DNA of 53,975 nt from contig CAZVCG010000010.1 in NCBI GenBank assembly GCA_964626265.1, positions 1-53,975 of the forward strand, read 5' to 3'. The stretch is from CAZVCG01 sp964626265 (lineage in GTDB: Bacteria > Pseudomonadota > Alphaproteobacteria > UBA9219). This document shows, one piece after another, positions 41,927 to 49,763 of this stretch (its first letter is position 1; each line of letters opens with the position of its first letter). Both the position numbers and the translations under genes were made by a program. A model generated the notes under the pieces. That model was given only the letters and a program-made list of their open reading frames with translations. It made no database searches and was not told the DNA's origin.

Positions 41927-42706
41927 ATGAAACGTTCCGGAAATATCTTTTCATTAAGTAAGCTGGCCGTCGCATGTCTGATATTCTTATGCGCTTCAGG
42001 GTTGTCCTCTCAGGCGAAAGCAGAGGAATTCGCCGCTCCCACATATGCCAACGTCCTTAAGCTTCTGGTCAGGTACGGAGCTTTGAACATCAACGACGAT
42101 GCCACGCTCAACAGTTACGCAATCGTGCAAGAATGCAAGATGTACAAGCATTTTTACCACGACGATTTCAGGTGGAAGCAGTTTCAAGCCGCGATGCGCC
42201 AGTCGATCCGCGACAATATCGCCACATTTCCTACCGGAATTGCGTATAATTCGACGCTTCAGCTGGACCGTTACGACTTTAAAAACAAGATGTACCGTTT
42301 TACGAAGAAAACCGCTCCCAGAAGAGTAAACCTTTTTTCGCTTAAGGCTTATATAGACAGGGCTTGCGAAATCGAAAAAAACAATATTATGCCATCGTCC
42401 TTTCAGGTCGTTCTTGACCAGCCGATGTCGTTAAGCGGCATTCCATTGAGCGAAGAAGACGGCAAAACGCTGTTGCACCGCATGGATAAGACCGGCAATA
42501 AAAACCATCTGGTTTTTACGCGCTTTAATTTCCGGATCATATATATCGAGCCGTTGTTCCGTAAGAAATCGAGCTCAGGCCAATTTGTGGGTCTCTTGAC
42601 GCAAGGCAGGGGCGATAACGTGCGCATGGATGCGCACCTTTCATCCGTGGACTTCTATGAAGACGAAGAGCACAAAAAGCTGATTTATACCTATGTGCCG
42701 AATTAG
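41927..42706 (+). CDS. Secreted hypothetical protein (DUF4852-like, tentative)
   Basis: The 259-residue product has an N-terminal signal peptide (LSKLAVACLIFLCASGLSSQA, cut near AKAEE), so it is exported. The mature part contains NSYAIVQECKMYKHFYHDDFRWKQ and IDRACEIEKNNIMPSSFQVVLDQP, followed by a beta-rich half with FRIIYIEPLF. The layout reminds me of DUF4852, without certainty. The start is the ATG at 41927, one base after the mutY TAA. An ATG at 41909 would overlap mutY. It is probably cotranscribed with mutY and convergent with ccrM. Confidence 0.7.
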   Translation: MKRSGNIFSLSKLAVACLIFLCASGLSSQAKAEEFAAPTYANVLKLLVRYGALNINDDATLNSYAIVQECKMYKHFYHDDFRWKQFQAAMRQSIRDNIATFPTGIAYNSTLQLDRYDFKNKMYRFTKKTAPRRVNLFSLKAYIDRACEIEKNNIMPSSFQVVLDQPMSLSGIPLSEEDGKTLLHRMDKTGNKNHLVFTRFNFRIIYIEPLFRKKSSSGQFVGLLTQGRGDNVRMDAHLSSVDFYEDEEHKKLIYTYVPN

Positions 42707-42718
42707 CTAAGGGCTGCG

Positions 42719-43858
42719 TTAAACCGACTGCCCGATCAGTTCCGCCCGGACGCGCTGACGCAAGAGGTCGATGGGCACAAGCTGTTTGTTCCCCGCGTCG
42801 AAACACCAGAACGTCCACCCGTTGCAGGCCGGAAGGCCTTGAACCGTCGCGCCGACTTTGTGGATCGAGCCGCGAATTTCCTCGCCCGAACTGTCTGCGG
42901 CGATGAGCGTGGCGTCGGCCTTTACGCGCGCGCGATGACGTTGCCTTTCGTCATACAGGAAATCGCCGGGCTGCAACATACCGCGCTCCAAAATTGTGCC
43001 GAACGGGATGCGCGGTTCTTCGCGCTTGGATGGCGTGATGAGGAATTCCGGTTGCGGCGATGACTTAATTTCGGCCAAGCGTTTTTTCGCGTGCTTGGCA
43101 TAGGCCGGATCGCGCTCGATGCCGATGTAGTTGCGGCCAAGCTTCTTGGCGACCGCGCCTGTTGTTCCGCTGCCGAAGAACGGATCGAGGATCACGTCGC
43201 CGGGTTTGGTGGACGACATGATAACGCGGTAAAGCAGGGACTCCGGTTTTTGCGTCGGATGCACTTTGCCGCCGACTTCGTCGCGGCGGCGTTCCTTGCC
43301 CGAGCAAATGGGCAAAATCCAGTCGCTGCGCATTTGCTTTTCGTCGTTCATGTTCTTCATGGCTTCGTAATTGAAGCACGGTTTGGCGTCGGGCGACGTA
43401 GCCGCCCAAATCATCGTTTCATGCGCGTTGGTGAACCGCTTGCCGCGGAAGTTCGGCATTGGGTTGGTTTTGCACCAGATGATGTCGTTCAAAATCCAGA
43501 ACCCGAGGTTCTGTAAAATCGCGCCGACGCGGAAAATGTTGTGATAGCTGCCGATGACCCACAGGCTTCCGTCGGGCTTCAAGACGCGCTTGACGCCTTT
43601 GAGCCATTCGATGGTGAACTTGTCGTAGGCGGCGAAGTCGGAAAACTTGTCCCAATCGTCATCGACGGCGTCGACCTTGGAATTGTCGGGCCGCAGTAAG
43701 TCGCCGCCAAGCTGAAGATTATAAGGAGGATCGGCAAACACGGTGTCGACCGAATGCGCGGGCAGCTCGTTCAAAATGGCGATGCTATCCCCCAGCAAAG
43801 TTCGGTTGAGGGGCAACGTCGCCACGTCGGAAACAGTTTTTTTGATGGCCCGTCGCAT
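42719..43858 (-). CDS. ccrM: Cell-cycle-regulated DNA adenine methyltransferase CcrM (GANTC)
   Basis: Solitary beta-class N6-adenine methyltransferase that in alphaproteobacteria methylates GANTC after replication. Catalytic motif IV DPPYNLQLGG comes early (Asp43) and the SAM motif FFGSGTTGAVAKKLGRNYIGIE later, the order of the beta class. Supporting stretches are WVIGSYHNIFRVG, FTNAHETMIWAA and KVHPTQKPESLL. The C-terminal 80-residue DNA-binding extension (GDFLYDERQRHRARV... GSIHKVGATVQGLPACNGWTFW) is specific to CcrM. At 379 residues it is slightly longer than the Caulobacter protein. The promoter region contains a CtrA box and five GANTC sites. No partner restriction enzyme is present. Confidence 0.95.
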   Translation of the reverse strand: MRRAIKKTVSDVATLPLNRTLLGDSIAILNELPAHSVDTVFADPPYNLQLGGDLLRPDNSKVDAVDDDWDKFSDFAAYDKFTIEWLKGVKRVLKPDGSLWVIGSYHNIFRVGAILQNLGFWILNDIIWCKTNPMPNFRGKRFTNAHETMIWAATSPDAKPCFNYEAMKNMNDEKQMRSDWILPICSGKERRRDEVGGKVHPTQKPESLLYRVIMSSTKPGDVILDPFFGSGTTGAVAKKLGRNYIGIERDPAYAKHAKKRLAEIKSSPQPEFLITPSKREEPRIPFGTILERGMLQPGDFLYDERQRHRARVKADATLIAADSSGEEIRGSIHKVGATVQGLPACNGWTFWCFDAGNKQLVPIDLLRQRVRAELIGQSV

Positions 43859-43885
43859 GAGGCGTGCACATTATCCGCAGGCAAG

Positions 43886-43900
43886 TTAATGACGCGTTAA
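43886..43900 (-). promoter_or_regulatory. CtrA-binding box in the ccrM promoter
   Basis: Perfect TTAA-N7-TTAA (TTAACGCGTCATTAA on the minus strand), ending 27 bp before the ccrM ATG. GATAAT (minus strand, 43875-43870) could be the -10. If so, the mRNA would start only a few bases before the ATG. CtrA activates ccrM in Caulobacter. Confidence 0.75.
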
Positions 43901-43914
43901 GAACATAGCAAAAA

Positions 43915-44013
43915 GAGTCATAGGAATCATCAGCTTATGGATAAATGCTCATAAACTGGTGCAAAAGAATCACATGGGGGCTAGGCGCATCAATAGGTGG
44001 AATCCGTGGACTC
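43915..44013. promoter_or_regulatory. Cluster of five GANTC methylation sites upstream of ccrM
   Basis: GAGTC 43915, GAATC 43924, GAATC 43967, GAATC 44000 and GACTC 44009, all within 99 bp. Random expectation is about one per 256 bp. GANTC is the CcrM target, so the cluster could make ccrM transcription respond to its own methylation state, as known in Caulobacter. Confidence 0.7.
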
Positions 44014-44082
44014 GAAGACCACAAGATATGCCCGGCGCGATAGAAAACTAATGGGGATGCCTTCCGGGCAGCTGTCTTCTGT

Positions 44083-44496
44083 TCAACCACTTTTTGTCAG
44101 GGGGGTCGCGGCGGGAGTTTTTTCGTTCTGGTAGTAATAGTAGTTGTTAATGGTTGTGTTGCTTGGCGCGGGGCTTTGTTGCTGCGCAGGTTTGGGTTCA
44201 TCGCTTTGTTTGGGCGCGCGGCCCAAGATTTCTTTTGCCGTAGGTTGCAACAATTCATTGACGAAGGGAGAAAATAGGCAGATCACTGCGCCCGATGCAA
44301 TGCCTGCAATCATTGCCGACTTAAAGCTTGTGTTTTTATGTATTTGCGTCAATTTTCCATGTTCACTTGCCAAATACGATTTCTCAGCAGCATCCAGTAA
44401 TCTTTTCATTCCCTTTTTGTCATTTAATATCCTGAACGCTTCGGAAATGGGCAAAATGCCTAATTCAACGACCTGATCAAATTCATATTGAGCCAT
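44083..44496 (-). CDS. Hypothetical single-pass membrane protein
   Basis: The product has 137 residues. The N-terminal 55 residues are helical and charged (ISEAFRILNDKKGMKRLLDAAEKSYLASEHGK). One membrane segment follows at about 60-80 (SAMIAGIASGAVICLFSPFV). The tail is rich in Pro, Gln and Asn, with NTTINNYYYYQNEKTP. No family recognised. The ATG overlaps the stop of the 37-codon gene upstream (TAATG), so translation is coupled. It lies between ccrM and rnhB, where many alphaproteobacteria have nothing. Confidence 0.65.
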   Translation of the reverse strand: MAQYEFDQVVELGILPISEAFRILNDKKGMKRLLDAAEKSYLASEHGKLTQIHKNTSFKSAMIAGIASGAVICLFSPFVNELLQPTAKEILGRAPKQSDEPKPAQQQSPAPSNTTINNYYYYQNEKTPAATPLTKSG

Positions 44497-44609
44497 TAAA
44501 GCGGATTTTTTCCTGAGGCAGCATATGCCTTAGAAAAGAATTCACGAGATTTTAATAAGACGGCAGATAAGTCCGCTTTCTCAGGTTTGTTTCTTTTGGG
44601 CTTGTTCAT
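44496..44609 (-). CDS. Small protein of 37 residues coupled to the membrane protein
   Basis: A basic N-terminus (MNKPKRNKPEKADLS) is followed by a helical AVLLKSREFFSKAYAASG stretch. AGGGG lies 5 bp before the ATG. The stop TAA shares its last base with the next ATG. Good ribosome binding site and coupling support a real gene despite the short length. Function unknown. Confidence 0.55.
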   Translation of the reverse strand: MNKPKRNKPEKADLSAVLLKSREFFSKAYAASGKNPL

Positions 44610-44694
44610 ATAACCCCTAAAATAGATTTACTGAAAACAAGATTTATAAAATAACAGACAAAACCAACTTATGATAAAATGTAATATTGCACAA

Positions 44695-44979
44695 TTACGT
44701 ACATTCATACGTTTTTGCGTCTTGACGTCGATGTTGTGAAGCCGGACGATTATCTCCAGCTAAATCAAGAATTGCATCGCGAATTTTTCTACCTACCTCT
44801 GGATCTGGCTTGGTCAATATTTCCAAAGCCCTTCGATCCGATTTGCTAAGCCCAGACGGAAACTTGACGGGGTCCTCCCGTTGAAGTCTAAGCGTTCCCG
44901 CTAGAACTTGGTCAGTAGTTGGCTTGCGTCTGGACATATCTGTCACCGTTGGTTGAATATGTCCTGAATTGTAGCCCAT
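44695..44979 (-). CDS. Hypothetical small protein
   Basis: The 94-residue soluble, charged protein contains DQVLAGTLRLQREDPVKFPSGLSKSDRRALEIL and GRKIRDAILDLAGDN. No membrane segment, signal or known motif. AGAGAG lies 6 bp before the ATG at 44979. An internal ATG at 44937 (MSRRKPTTDQ) is an alternative start. It is read in the same direction as rnhB, 200 bp upstream, and the 37-residue gene, 85 bp downstream. Confidence 0.6.
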   Translation of the reverse strand: MGYNSGHIQPTVTDMSRRKPTTDQVLAGTLRLQREDPVKFPSGLSKSDRRALEILTKPDPEVGRKIRDAILDLAGDNRPASQHRRQDAKTYECT

Positions 44980-45082
44980 AATTACTCTCTTTCAAAAAGC
45001 TTTCGGCTAATGCGATGTTGATAAACCCTTTTACTACTTCATTTACGATAAATCAAAAACAATAATAGTTTCAATGGTTTGC

Positions 45083-45097
45083 TTAATAAATCATTAA
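45083..45097 (-). promoter_or_regulatory. TTAA-N7-TTAA motif upstream of the 94-residue gene
   Basis: Exact spacing, 103 bp before the start of the 44979 gene. The surrounding DNA is very A/T-rich, so a chance match is quite possible. The rest of the gap between rnhB and this gene holds nothing recognisable. Confidence 0.35.
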
Positions 45098-45179
45098 TTG
45101 GAAAATAAAGGGTTCAGAAGAATGTCATCACGTTGATTTGTTTTCATTCTTACAATTGGGTTATCGACAGACTCTCGAT

Positions 45180-45800
45180 TCACCCAGCCTTTTTCACCTG
45201 CGCCACCGGTTCAAACGACACACGGTGCCAGCAGGTCGCGCCGAGTTCGTGCAAAGCATGTAAGTGCGCAGCGGTGCCATAGCCTGCATTTTTATCCCAG
45301 CCGTAGCCGGGATGCTCGAGGGCGAGTTTTTTCATGAGCCTGTCGCGCGTGACTTTCGCGATGATCGAGGCGGCGGCGATGGAGAGGCTTTTGCTGTCGC
45401 CTTTGACGATGGTGACGGTTTGGAACGGAAGCTTTGGCGCTTTGTTCCCGTCGATGAGGGCAACGTCGGGTTTGGCGGATAAGCTTTCTACCGCCCGCGT
45501 CATGGCGAGCAAGCTGGCATGGAGGATATTGATGCGGTCGATTTCCTCGACGCTGGCCTCGGCGATAGCGTAGTCGCACAATTCAGTCAAAACCGGAAAG
45601 AGCTTTTCGCGTTTTTTCTCGCTGATTTGTTTGCTGTCGCGTATTTGCGTTTCGATGTCCGGCGGCAAGCCTTCGCGCGGCAAGATAAGTGCAGCGGCTA
45701 CCACGGGTCCGGCCAAAGGCCCGCGCCCGACTTCATCGACGCCGCAGATGACCTTGCCTTCGTCGAGGCCATGTTGTTTTTCAAAGCTCAAATCAGGCAT
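45180..45800 (-). CDS. rnhB: Ribonuclease HII
   Basis: Cleaves RNA in RNA-DNA hybrids and at misincorporated ribonucleotides. From the ATG at 45800 it has 206 residues. The active-site acids are in ICGVDEVGRGPLAGPVVAAA, VALIDGN and SIIAKVTRDRLM, and the C-terminal HPGYGWDKNAGYGTAAHL motif is typical. An in-frame ATG at 45848 adds 16 unconserved residues. It normally sits immediately beside ccrM; here about 1.3 kb separates them. Confidence 0.95.
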   Translation of the reverse strand: MPDLSFEKQHGLDEGKVICGVDEVGRGPLAGPVVAAALILPREGLPPDIETQIRDSKQISEKKREKLFPVLTELCDYAIAEASVEEIDRINILHASLLAMTRAVESLSAKPDVALIDGNKAPKLPFQTVTIVKGDSKSLSIAAASIIAKVTRDRLMKKLALEHPGYGWDKNAGYGTAAHLHALHELGATCWHRVSFEPVAQVKKAG

Positions 45801-46136
45801 TGGAACGGCTTTAAAATGAGAAAAACGCTTGATTCCGGGACGAATCAAATCCGTTTTAATGTAACATCATCAATCCGTAGGTATAGGCGTAAAAACAAGG
45901 CAGTAGCCCACCCGAAAAAAAACAGTTGTCCGCAACGATTAAGAAGGTTAAGACTTACCCCGCTTGCAAGGGATGTCCGCCAAGGAGCGTGACGCCAATA
46001 TCCGAGGAGGAACCCGGAGCGTGCAAGTTGCTGGTTGTCGAATGTACGCCTGATCACGACAAAAATAATAAGGGCGCGGGACAACGGAAAACTTAGGATA
46101 ATTTGGTGTAATCATTATTACGGATAGGACGCACAT
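45801..46136. other. Intergenic region of 336 bp with a GANTC palindrome
   Basis: TTGATTC (45829-45835) and GAATCAA (45842-45848) form a 7-bp inverted repeat around CGGGAC just upstream of rnhB; each arm contains a GANTC site. The rest, up to DUF4167, shows no gene I can support. A 79-codon hydrophobic frame on the minus strand (45845-46084) looks like noise. Confidence 0.4.
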
Positions 46137-46736
46137 ATGAGACAAGGTCCAGGCGGGAGACGTTCGCGTGGCCGTCATCACGGCGGCAGTAACGGTGGAC
46201 ATGGTGGTGGCAACAATAGTGGCGGTGGCCATAGTTCGCCATCGAATTCAATGGGATCAAACCGTCCGCGTTCGGCGGCTTCTTTGCGCCATCAGACATT
46301 CGATAGCAACGGCCCCGATGTAAGAGTGCGTGGCAATGCTTGGCAAGTTTATGAAAAATATCAGGCTTTGGCGCGCGATGCGGCAAGTTCAGGCGACCGC
46401 GTGGCGGCGGAAAACCTGCTCCAGCATGCCGAACACTATTACCGCATCATCGAAGCCATCAATGAGGCAACGGCAGCCGAGCAGCGCATGCGCGGCGGCC
46501 CGGCTCAACCGTTCGGGCAACAACCGGACGTTCCGGCCAATTATTATACGCCGGATGGCCAATTGGCCCCGGCACCAGTCAATTCGACAGTGCCGATGGC
46601 CGATGGCGCCATGCAGCCCCAACCGATGGTTCAGGCCGAGGTTGAACGTCGCGCTCCGGTCGTAAGCCCTTTTTTCGCGCCTGAAGAACCGGAAGACGCG
46701 GCGAATGACGCTCAGCCGATGATGGCGAGAAGGTAA
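46137..46736 (+). CDS. DUF4167 domain-containing protein
   Basis: The 199-residue protein is typical of alphaproteobacteria. It has a Gly/Ser/His/Arg-rich disordered N-terminus (RRSRGRHHGG...), then the conserved block RGNAWQVYEKYQALARDAASSGDRVAAENLLQHAEHYYRII at about 65-110, and a Pro/Gln-rich acidic tail. Its role is unknown; an RNA- or nucleoid-associated function is sometimes proposed from composition. The ATG follows GGACG weakly. REP-like repeats follow the stop. Confidence 0.92.
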   Translation: MRQGPGGRRSRGRHHGGSNGGHGGGNNSGGGHSSPSNSMGSNRPRSAASLRHQTFDSNGPDVRVRGNAWQVYEKYQALARDAASSGDRVAAENLLQHAEHYYRIIEAINEATAAEQRMRGGPAQPFGQQPDVPANYYTPDGQLAPAPVNSTVPMADGAMQPQPMVQAEVERRAPVVSPFFAPEEPEDAANDAQPMMARR

Positions 46737-46741
46737 TATAA

Positions 46742-46768
46742 GGGTAGCACAGGGTTTCACCCCTGCGC
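46742..46768 (+). repeat. REP-like palindromic repeat (copy 2, diverged)
   Basis: GGTAGCACAGGG, then TTTCA and CCCTGCGC. It aligns with the reverse complement of copy 3 at about 20 of 26 positions. It forms an inverted pair with copy 3, separated by about 17 bp, reminiscent of bacterial interspersed mosaic elements. Confidence 0.6.
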
Positions 46769-46785
46769 TTTTGACGGATATGAAT

Positions 46786-46812
46786 GGCGCGGGGATCGAA
46801 CCCCGCGCTACC
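46786..46812 (-). repeat. REP-like palindromic repeat (copy 3)
   Basis: Stem GCGCGGGG and CCCCGCGC around ATCGAA, followed by TACC. Stem and tail are identical to copy 1 at 5741. It ends 17 bp before the mtaB start. On the minus strand the loop reads like a tRNA T-arm (GGGGTTCGATCCCC), but there is no tRNA here. Confidence 0.7.
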
Positions 46813-46828
46813 GTTTTGTGGATGCTGA

Positions 46829-48079
46829 ATGTTAGATATCATCACCTTTGGTTGCCGCATGAACACCTATGAGTCCGAGGTGATGCGCCAACATGCCGAG
46901 GCGGCGGGCCTGACGGACGCCGTGATCATCAACTCGTGCGCCGTGACGGGCGAGGCCGAGCGGCAGGCGCGGCAGACGATCCGCAAGGTCCGGCGCGAGA
47001 GACCATCCGCCAAAATCATCGTGACCGGATGCGCGGCGCAGGTGAACCCCGATTTGTTCGCCGCGATGGAAGAGGTCGATCACGTCATCGGCAACGATCT
47101 TAAAATGAAGCCGGAGGCTTACTGCGCTTTGGACGGCGAGCGCGTGCGCATCAGCGACATCCAAAAGGTGAAAGAAGCCGCCGGGCATCTGGTGCACGGC
47201 TTCGAAGGCATCTGGCGCGGGTTCGTGCAGGTTCAGAACGGCTGCGATCATCGCTGCACGTTTTGCATCGTGCCCTTTGGGCGCGGGCCGTCGCGTTCGG
47301 TTCCGATAGAGGCGATTGTCGAACAGGTGCGGGCGTTGGTCGCGAAAGGCTACCGCGAAATCGCGTTCACGGGCGTGGATATCACGTCATATGGTTGGGA
47401 TTTGACTGACAAGCCGGCATTGGGCCGCATGATCCGGCGCGTGCTAAATGAGATCCCCGAATTGCCCCGTTTGCGGCTTTCGTCGCTCGATCCAGTCGAG
47501 GTGGACGACGATTTGTGGCAGCTCATCGCCGATGAACCGCGGCTGATGCCCCATTTGCACATCAGCATGCAAGCGGGCGACGACATGGTGCTCAAGCGCA
47601 TGAAGCGCAGGCATTTGAGCGTGGACATACGAACTTTTTGTGAGCGCGCGCGGTCGTTGCGGCCCGACGTCGTGTTCGGCGCTGACATCATCGCCGGATT
47701 TCCGACCGAATCGGACGATATGTTCGCAAACACGATGAAGCTTGTCGAAGAGTGTAATTTAACGTGGTTGCACGTGTTTCCTTATTCCGCGCGTTCGGGA
47801 ACGCCTGCCTCCAAAATGCCGATGGTCGATATGGCCGTTCGCCGCGCGCGCGCGGCGCAATTGCGCAAGCTCGGCGAAACCGCGGTTATCCGCCATCTTG
47901 ATACGTTAATAGGGCGGCGTCTTGATGTTTTGGTTGAGCAAAACGGCGTAGGCCGTACCCCCACATTCGCCGAGGTTAAGCTTCCTTTCGCGGCTGAGGT
48001 CGGCTCCGTCATTTCTGTTGAAATTGCAGCGCGTATCGGGCAACAAATAATGGCCCAAACGCTTGAAAAGTTAACGTAA
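46829..48079 (+). CDS. mtaB: tRNA t6A37 methylthiotransferase MtaB
   Basis: Radical-SAM enzyme that converts t6A37 to ms2t6A in tRNA. The 416-residue protein has the three N-terminal UPF0004 cysteines (TFGCRMN, INSCAVT, VTGCAAQ). The radical-SAM Cys-X3-Cys-X2-Cys is CDHRCTFCIVPFGRGPSRS, followed by HVFPYSARSGTPASKM and a C-terminal TRAM domain. A CxxxCxxC with GRGPSRS separates MtaB from MiaB and RimO. The ATG has only a weak ribosome binding site. mtaB near ftsY is conserved in alphaproteobacteria. Confidence 0.94.
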   Translation: MLDIITFGCRMNTYESEVMRQHAEAAGLTDAVIINSCAVTGEAERQARQTIRKVRRERPSAKIIVTGCAAQVNPDLFAAMEEVDHVIGNDLKMKPEAYCALDGERVRISDIQKVKEAAGHLVHGFEGIWRGFVQVQNGCDHRCTFCIVPFGRGPSRSVPIEAIVEQVRALVAKGYREIAFTGVDITSYGWDLTDKPALGRMIRRVLNEIPELPRLRLSSLDPVEVDDDLWQLIADEPRLMPHLHISMQAGDDMVLKRMKRRHLSVDIRTFCERARSLRPDVVFGADIIAGFPTESDDMFANTMKLVEECNLTWLHVFPYSARSGTPASKMPMVDMAVRRARAAQLRKLGETAVIRHLDTLIGRRLDVLVEQNGVGRTPTFAEVKLPFAAEVGSVISVEIAARIGQQIMAQTLEKLT

Positions 48080-48093
48080 AACGCGGACCCCTT

Positions 48094-48822
48094 ATGAACG
48101 TCAAACTCATCGCAACAGGTTCCAGCCGATGGGATCGGTTGATCCGCCGGTGGGGGCTTTCCTATCTGATCGACGACGACGTTTTGTTCGACACGTTCGC
48201 ATGTTCCAAAACGCTCTTGAGAAACCTGCGCCGCTATGGCTCGGACGCTGTGCGCATCCGCCATGTCGTCATTTCTCACGAGCATTGGGATCATACGGGC
48301 GGACTCTGGAAGCTTTTGGAAAACCAGCCGCGCCTAACGGTCCATGTTCCCGCTCAAATGAACAATGAGCTAAAGGACCGTATTTGCCGCGCCGGCGCGA
48401 AAATCGTCGAAGGACAGGACGGCCACAAGGTCAAGGACGGCATCCACGTCTCGCGCGTGATGAAAGGCCGTCACAACGGCAAGCCTATCTTCGAACAAGC
48501 CCTTGTTCTGGAGCGCAACGGGCGCCTCATGGTGTTGACGGGGTGCGGGCATCCGGGCATCGTGAATATAGTCGATGCGGTGAAGAAGACTTTTAACGCG
48601 CCCATCCACGGCATCATCGGCGGCTTCCATTATGTGAACGGTCACGCGGCCAACGACATACGCAAGCACACGGAACGCTTGAAAGAGTCCGGTGTGGAAA
48701 TGGTCGCGCCCGCCCATTGCACGGGCGCGATGGCTGAAAAGATTTTCAGGGAAGCGTTTCCCCACAGTTGCGTGTCCTTGCAGGAAGGGCAGTGCGTCGT
48801 ATTCGGAAGTCCGGAACAATGA
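48094..48822 (+). CDS. Metallo-beta-lactamase-fold metal hydrolase
   Basis: The 242-residue cytosolic protein has the metal motif SHEHWDHTGG (HxHxDH class) preceded by LFDTFACSKTLLRNL. Later histidines lie in TGCGHPGIVN and PAHCTGAMA. The layout resembles the archaeal/bacterial group named after methanopterin-precursor synthase (RFAP-synthase-like), whose substrate in bacteria is unknown. It starts 14 bp after mtaB and its stop overlaps the ftsY ATG (ATGA), making an mtaB-MBL-ftsY operon. Confidence 0.85.
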   Translation: MNVKLIATGSSRWDRLIRRWGLSYLIDDDVLFDTFACSKTLLRNLRRYGSDAVRIRHVVISHEHWDHTGGLWKLLENQPRLTVHVPAQMNNELKDRICRAGAKIVEGQDGHKVKDGIHVSRVMKGRHNGKPIFEQALVLERNGRLMVLTGCGHPGIVNIVDAVKKTFNAPIHGIIGGFHYVNGHAANDIRKHTERLKESGVEMVAPAHCTGAMAEKIFREAFPHSCVSLQEGQCVVFGSPEQ

Positions 48823-49763
48823 ACGAAAGCGCACACAAGCAAGGCTGGTTGGCGCGGTTGCGCGCAGGGCTTCACCGCTCAAGCGAAAAGTTGTCCGAAA
48901 GCATCACAAGCGTATTCAAGAAGCGTAAACTGGATCAGGAAGCTCTCGACGAGCTAGAAGAACTGTTGATTGCAGCCGATCTGGGGCCTGCAACGGCGGC
49001 GAAGCTTGTCGCCGAGTTCGGCAAAAACCGCTTCGGCAAGGAAGTCACGGATCAGGAAGTGCGTGAGGCTCTGGCGGCATCCATCACGGCGATGCTGGAG
49101 CCGCAGGCGCAGCCGCTGGTCATCAACAGGGAGCGCAAGCCGCATGTGATCCTGATGGTGGGCGTGAACGGCACCGGCAAGACGACGACCATCGGCAAGC
49201 TGGCCCAGCAATATAATCTGGAAGGCATGAAGGTCATCATGGCGGCGTGCGACACGTTCCGCGCAGCGGCGGTTAGCCAGCTTCAAGTCTGGGGTGATCG
49301 GACGGATTGCCGCGTCATCACCGCAGAAGCGAACAGTGATGCGGCGGCGCTAGCGTACAAAGCTTTGGAGGAAGCCCAAAAGGAACAGGCTGATGTTCTG
49401 CTCATCGACACGGCGGGGCGGTTGCACAATAAATCCCACCTTATGGAGGAGTTGGCGAAGATAGGTCGCGTGTTGAAAAAGCTCGATCCTGTTGCGCCGC
49501 ATTCGACGCTTTTGGTTTTGGATGCGACGACGGGTCAAAACGCCCACGCGCAAATCGAAGTTTTTCAGGCGATGACGAAGGTCACGGGCCTTATCCTCAC
49601 CAAGCTCGATGGCTCGGCCAAGGGCGGAGTGTTGGTGGCGTTGGCCGATAGGTTCAAGCTGCCCATTCACGCCATCGGCGTTGGCGAACGCGCAGACGAT
49701 TTACGACCTTTTGAAGCCAAAGACTTTGCGCGGTCGTTGATGGGCTTGGACAAACCGGACTGA
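48819..49763 (+). CDS. ftsY: Signal recognition particle receptor FtsY
   Basis: SRP receptor GTPase that targets ribosomes to the membrane. From the ATG at 48819 it has 314 residues. A short basic A domain is followed by the N domain (LDELEELLIAADLGPATAAKLV) and the G domain: GVNGTGKTTTIGKLA (Lys121), DTAGRLH, TKLDGSAKGG, then the closing GVGERADDLRPFEAKDFARSL. It lacks the long acidic N-terminus of E. coli FtsY, as expected in this class. The start overlaps the MBL stop. Confidence 0.96.
   Translation: MNESAHKQGWLARLRAGLHRSSEKLSESITSVFKKRKLDQEALDELEELLIAADLGPATAAKLVAEFGKNRFGKEVTDQEVREALAASITAMLEPQAQPLVINRERKPHVILMVGVNGTGKTTTIGKLAQQYNLEGMKVIMAACDTFRAAAVSQLQVWGDRTDCRVITAEANSDAAALAYKALEEAQKEQADVLLIDTAGRLHNKSHLMEELAKIGRVLKKLDPVAPHSTLLVLDATTGQNAHAQIEVFQAMTKVTGLILTKLDGSAKGGVLVALADRFKLPIHAIGVGERADDLRPFEAKDFARSLMGLDKPD

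Noticed and set aside
42719..43858. Restriction-modification system at ccrM
   Set aside because: No endonuclease or specificity gene is adjacent. The protein has the CcrM C-terminal domain and the cell-cycle-type promoter, so it is a solitary methyltransferase.
45845..46084. Hydrophobic 79-codon frame upstream of rnhB
   Set aside because: No ribosome binding site, no known motif, and it ends at the palindrome. Hydrophobicity alone is not enough.
46786..46812. tRNA-like T-arm (GGGGTTCGATCCCC on the minus strand)
   Set aside because: No acceptor, D or anticodon arm can be formed around it, and the same hairpin recurs at 5741. It is a REP-like repeat, not a tRNA or tRNA remnant.
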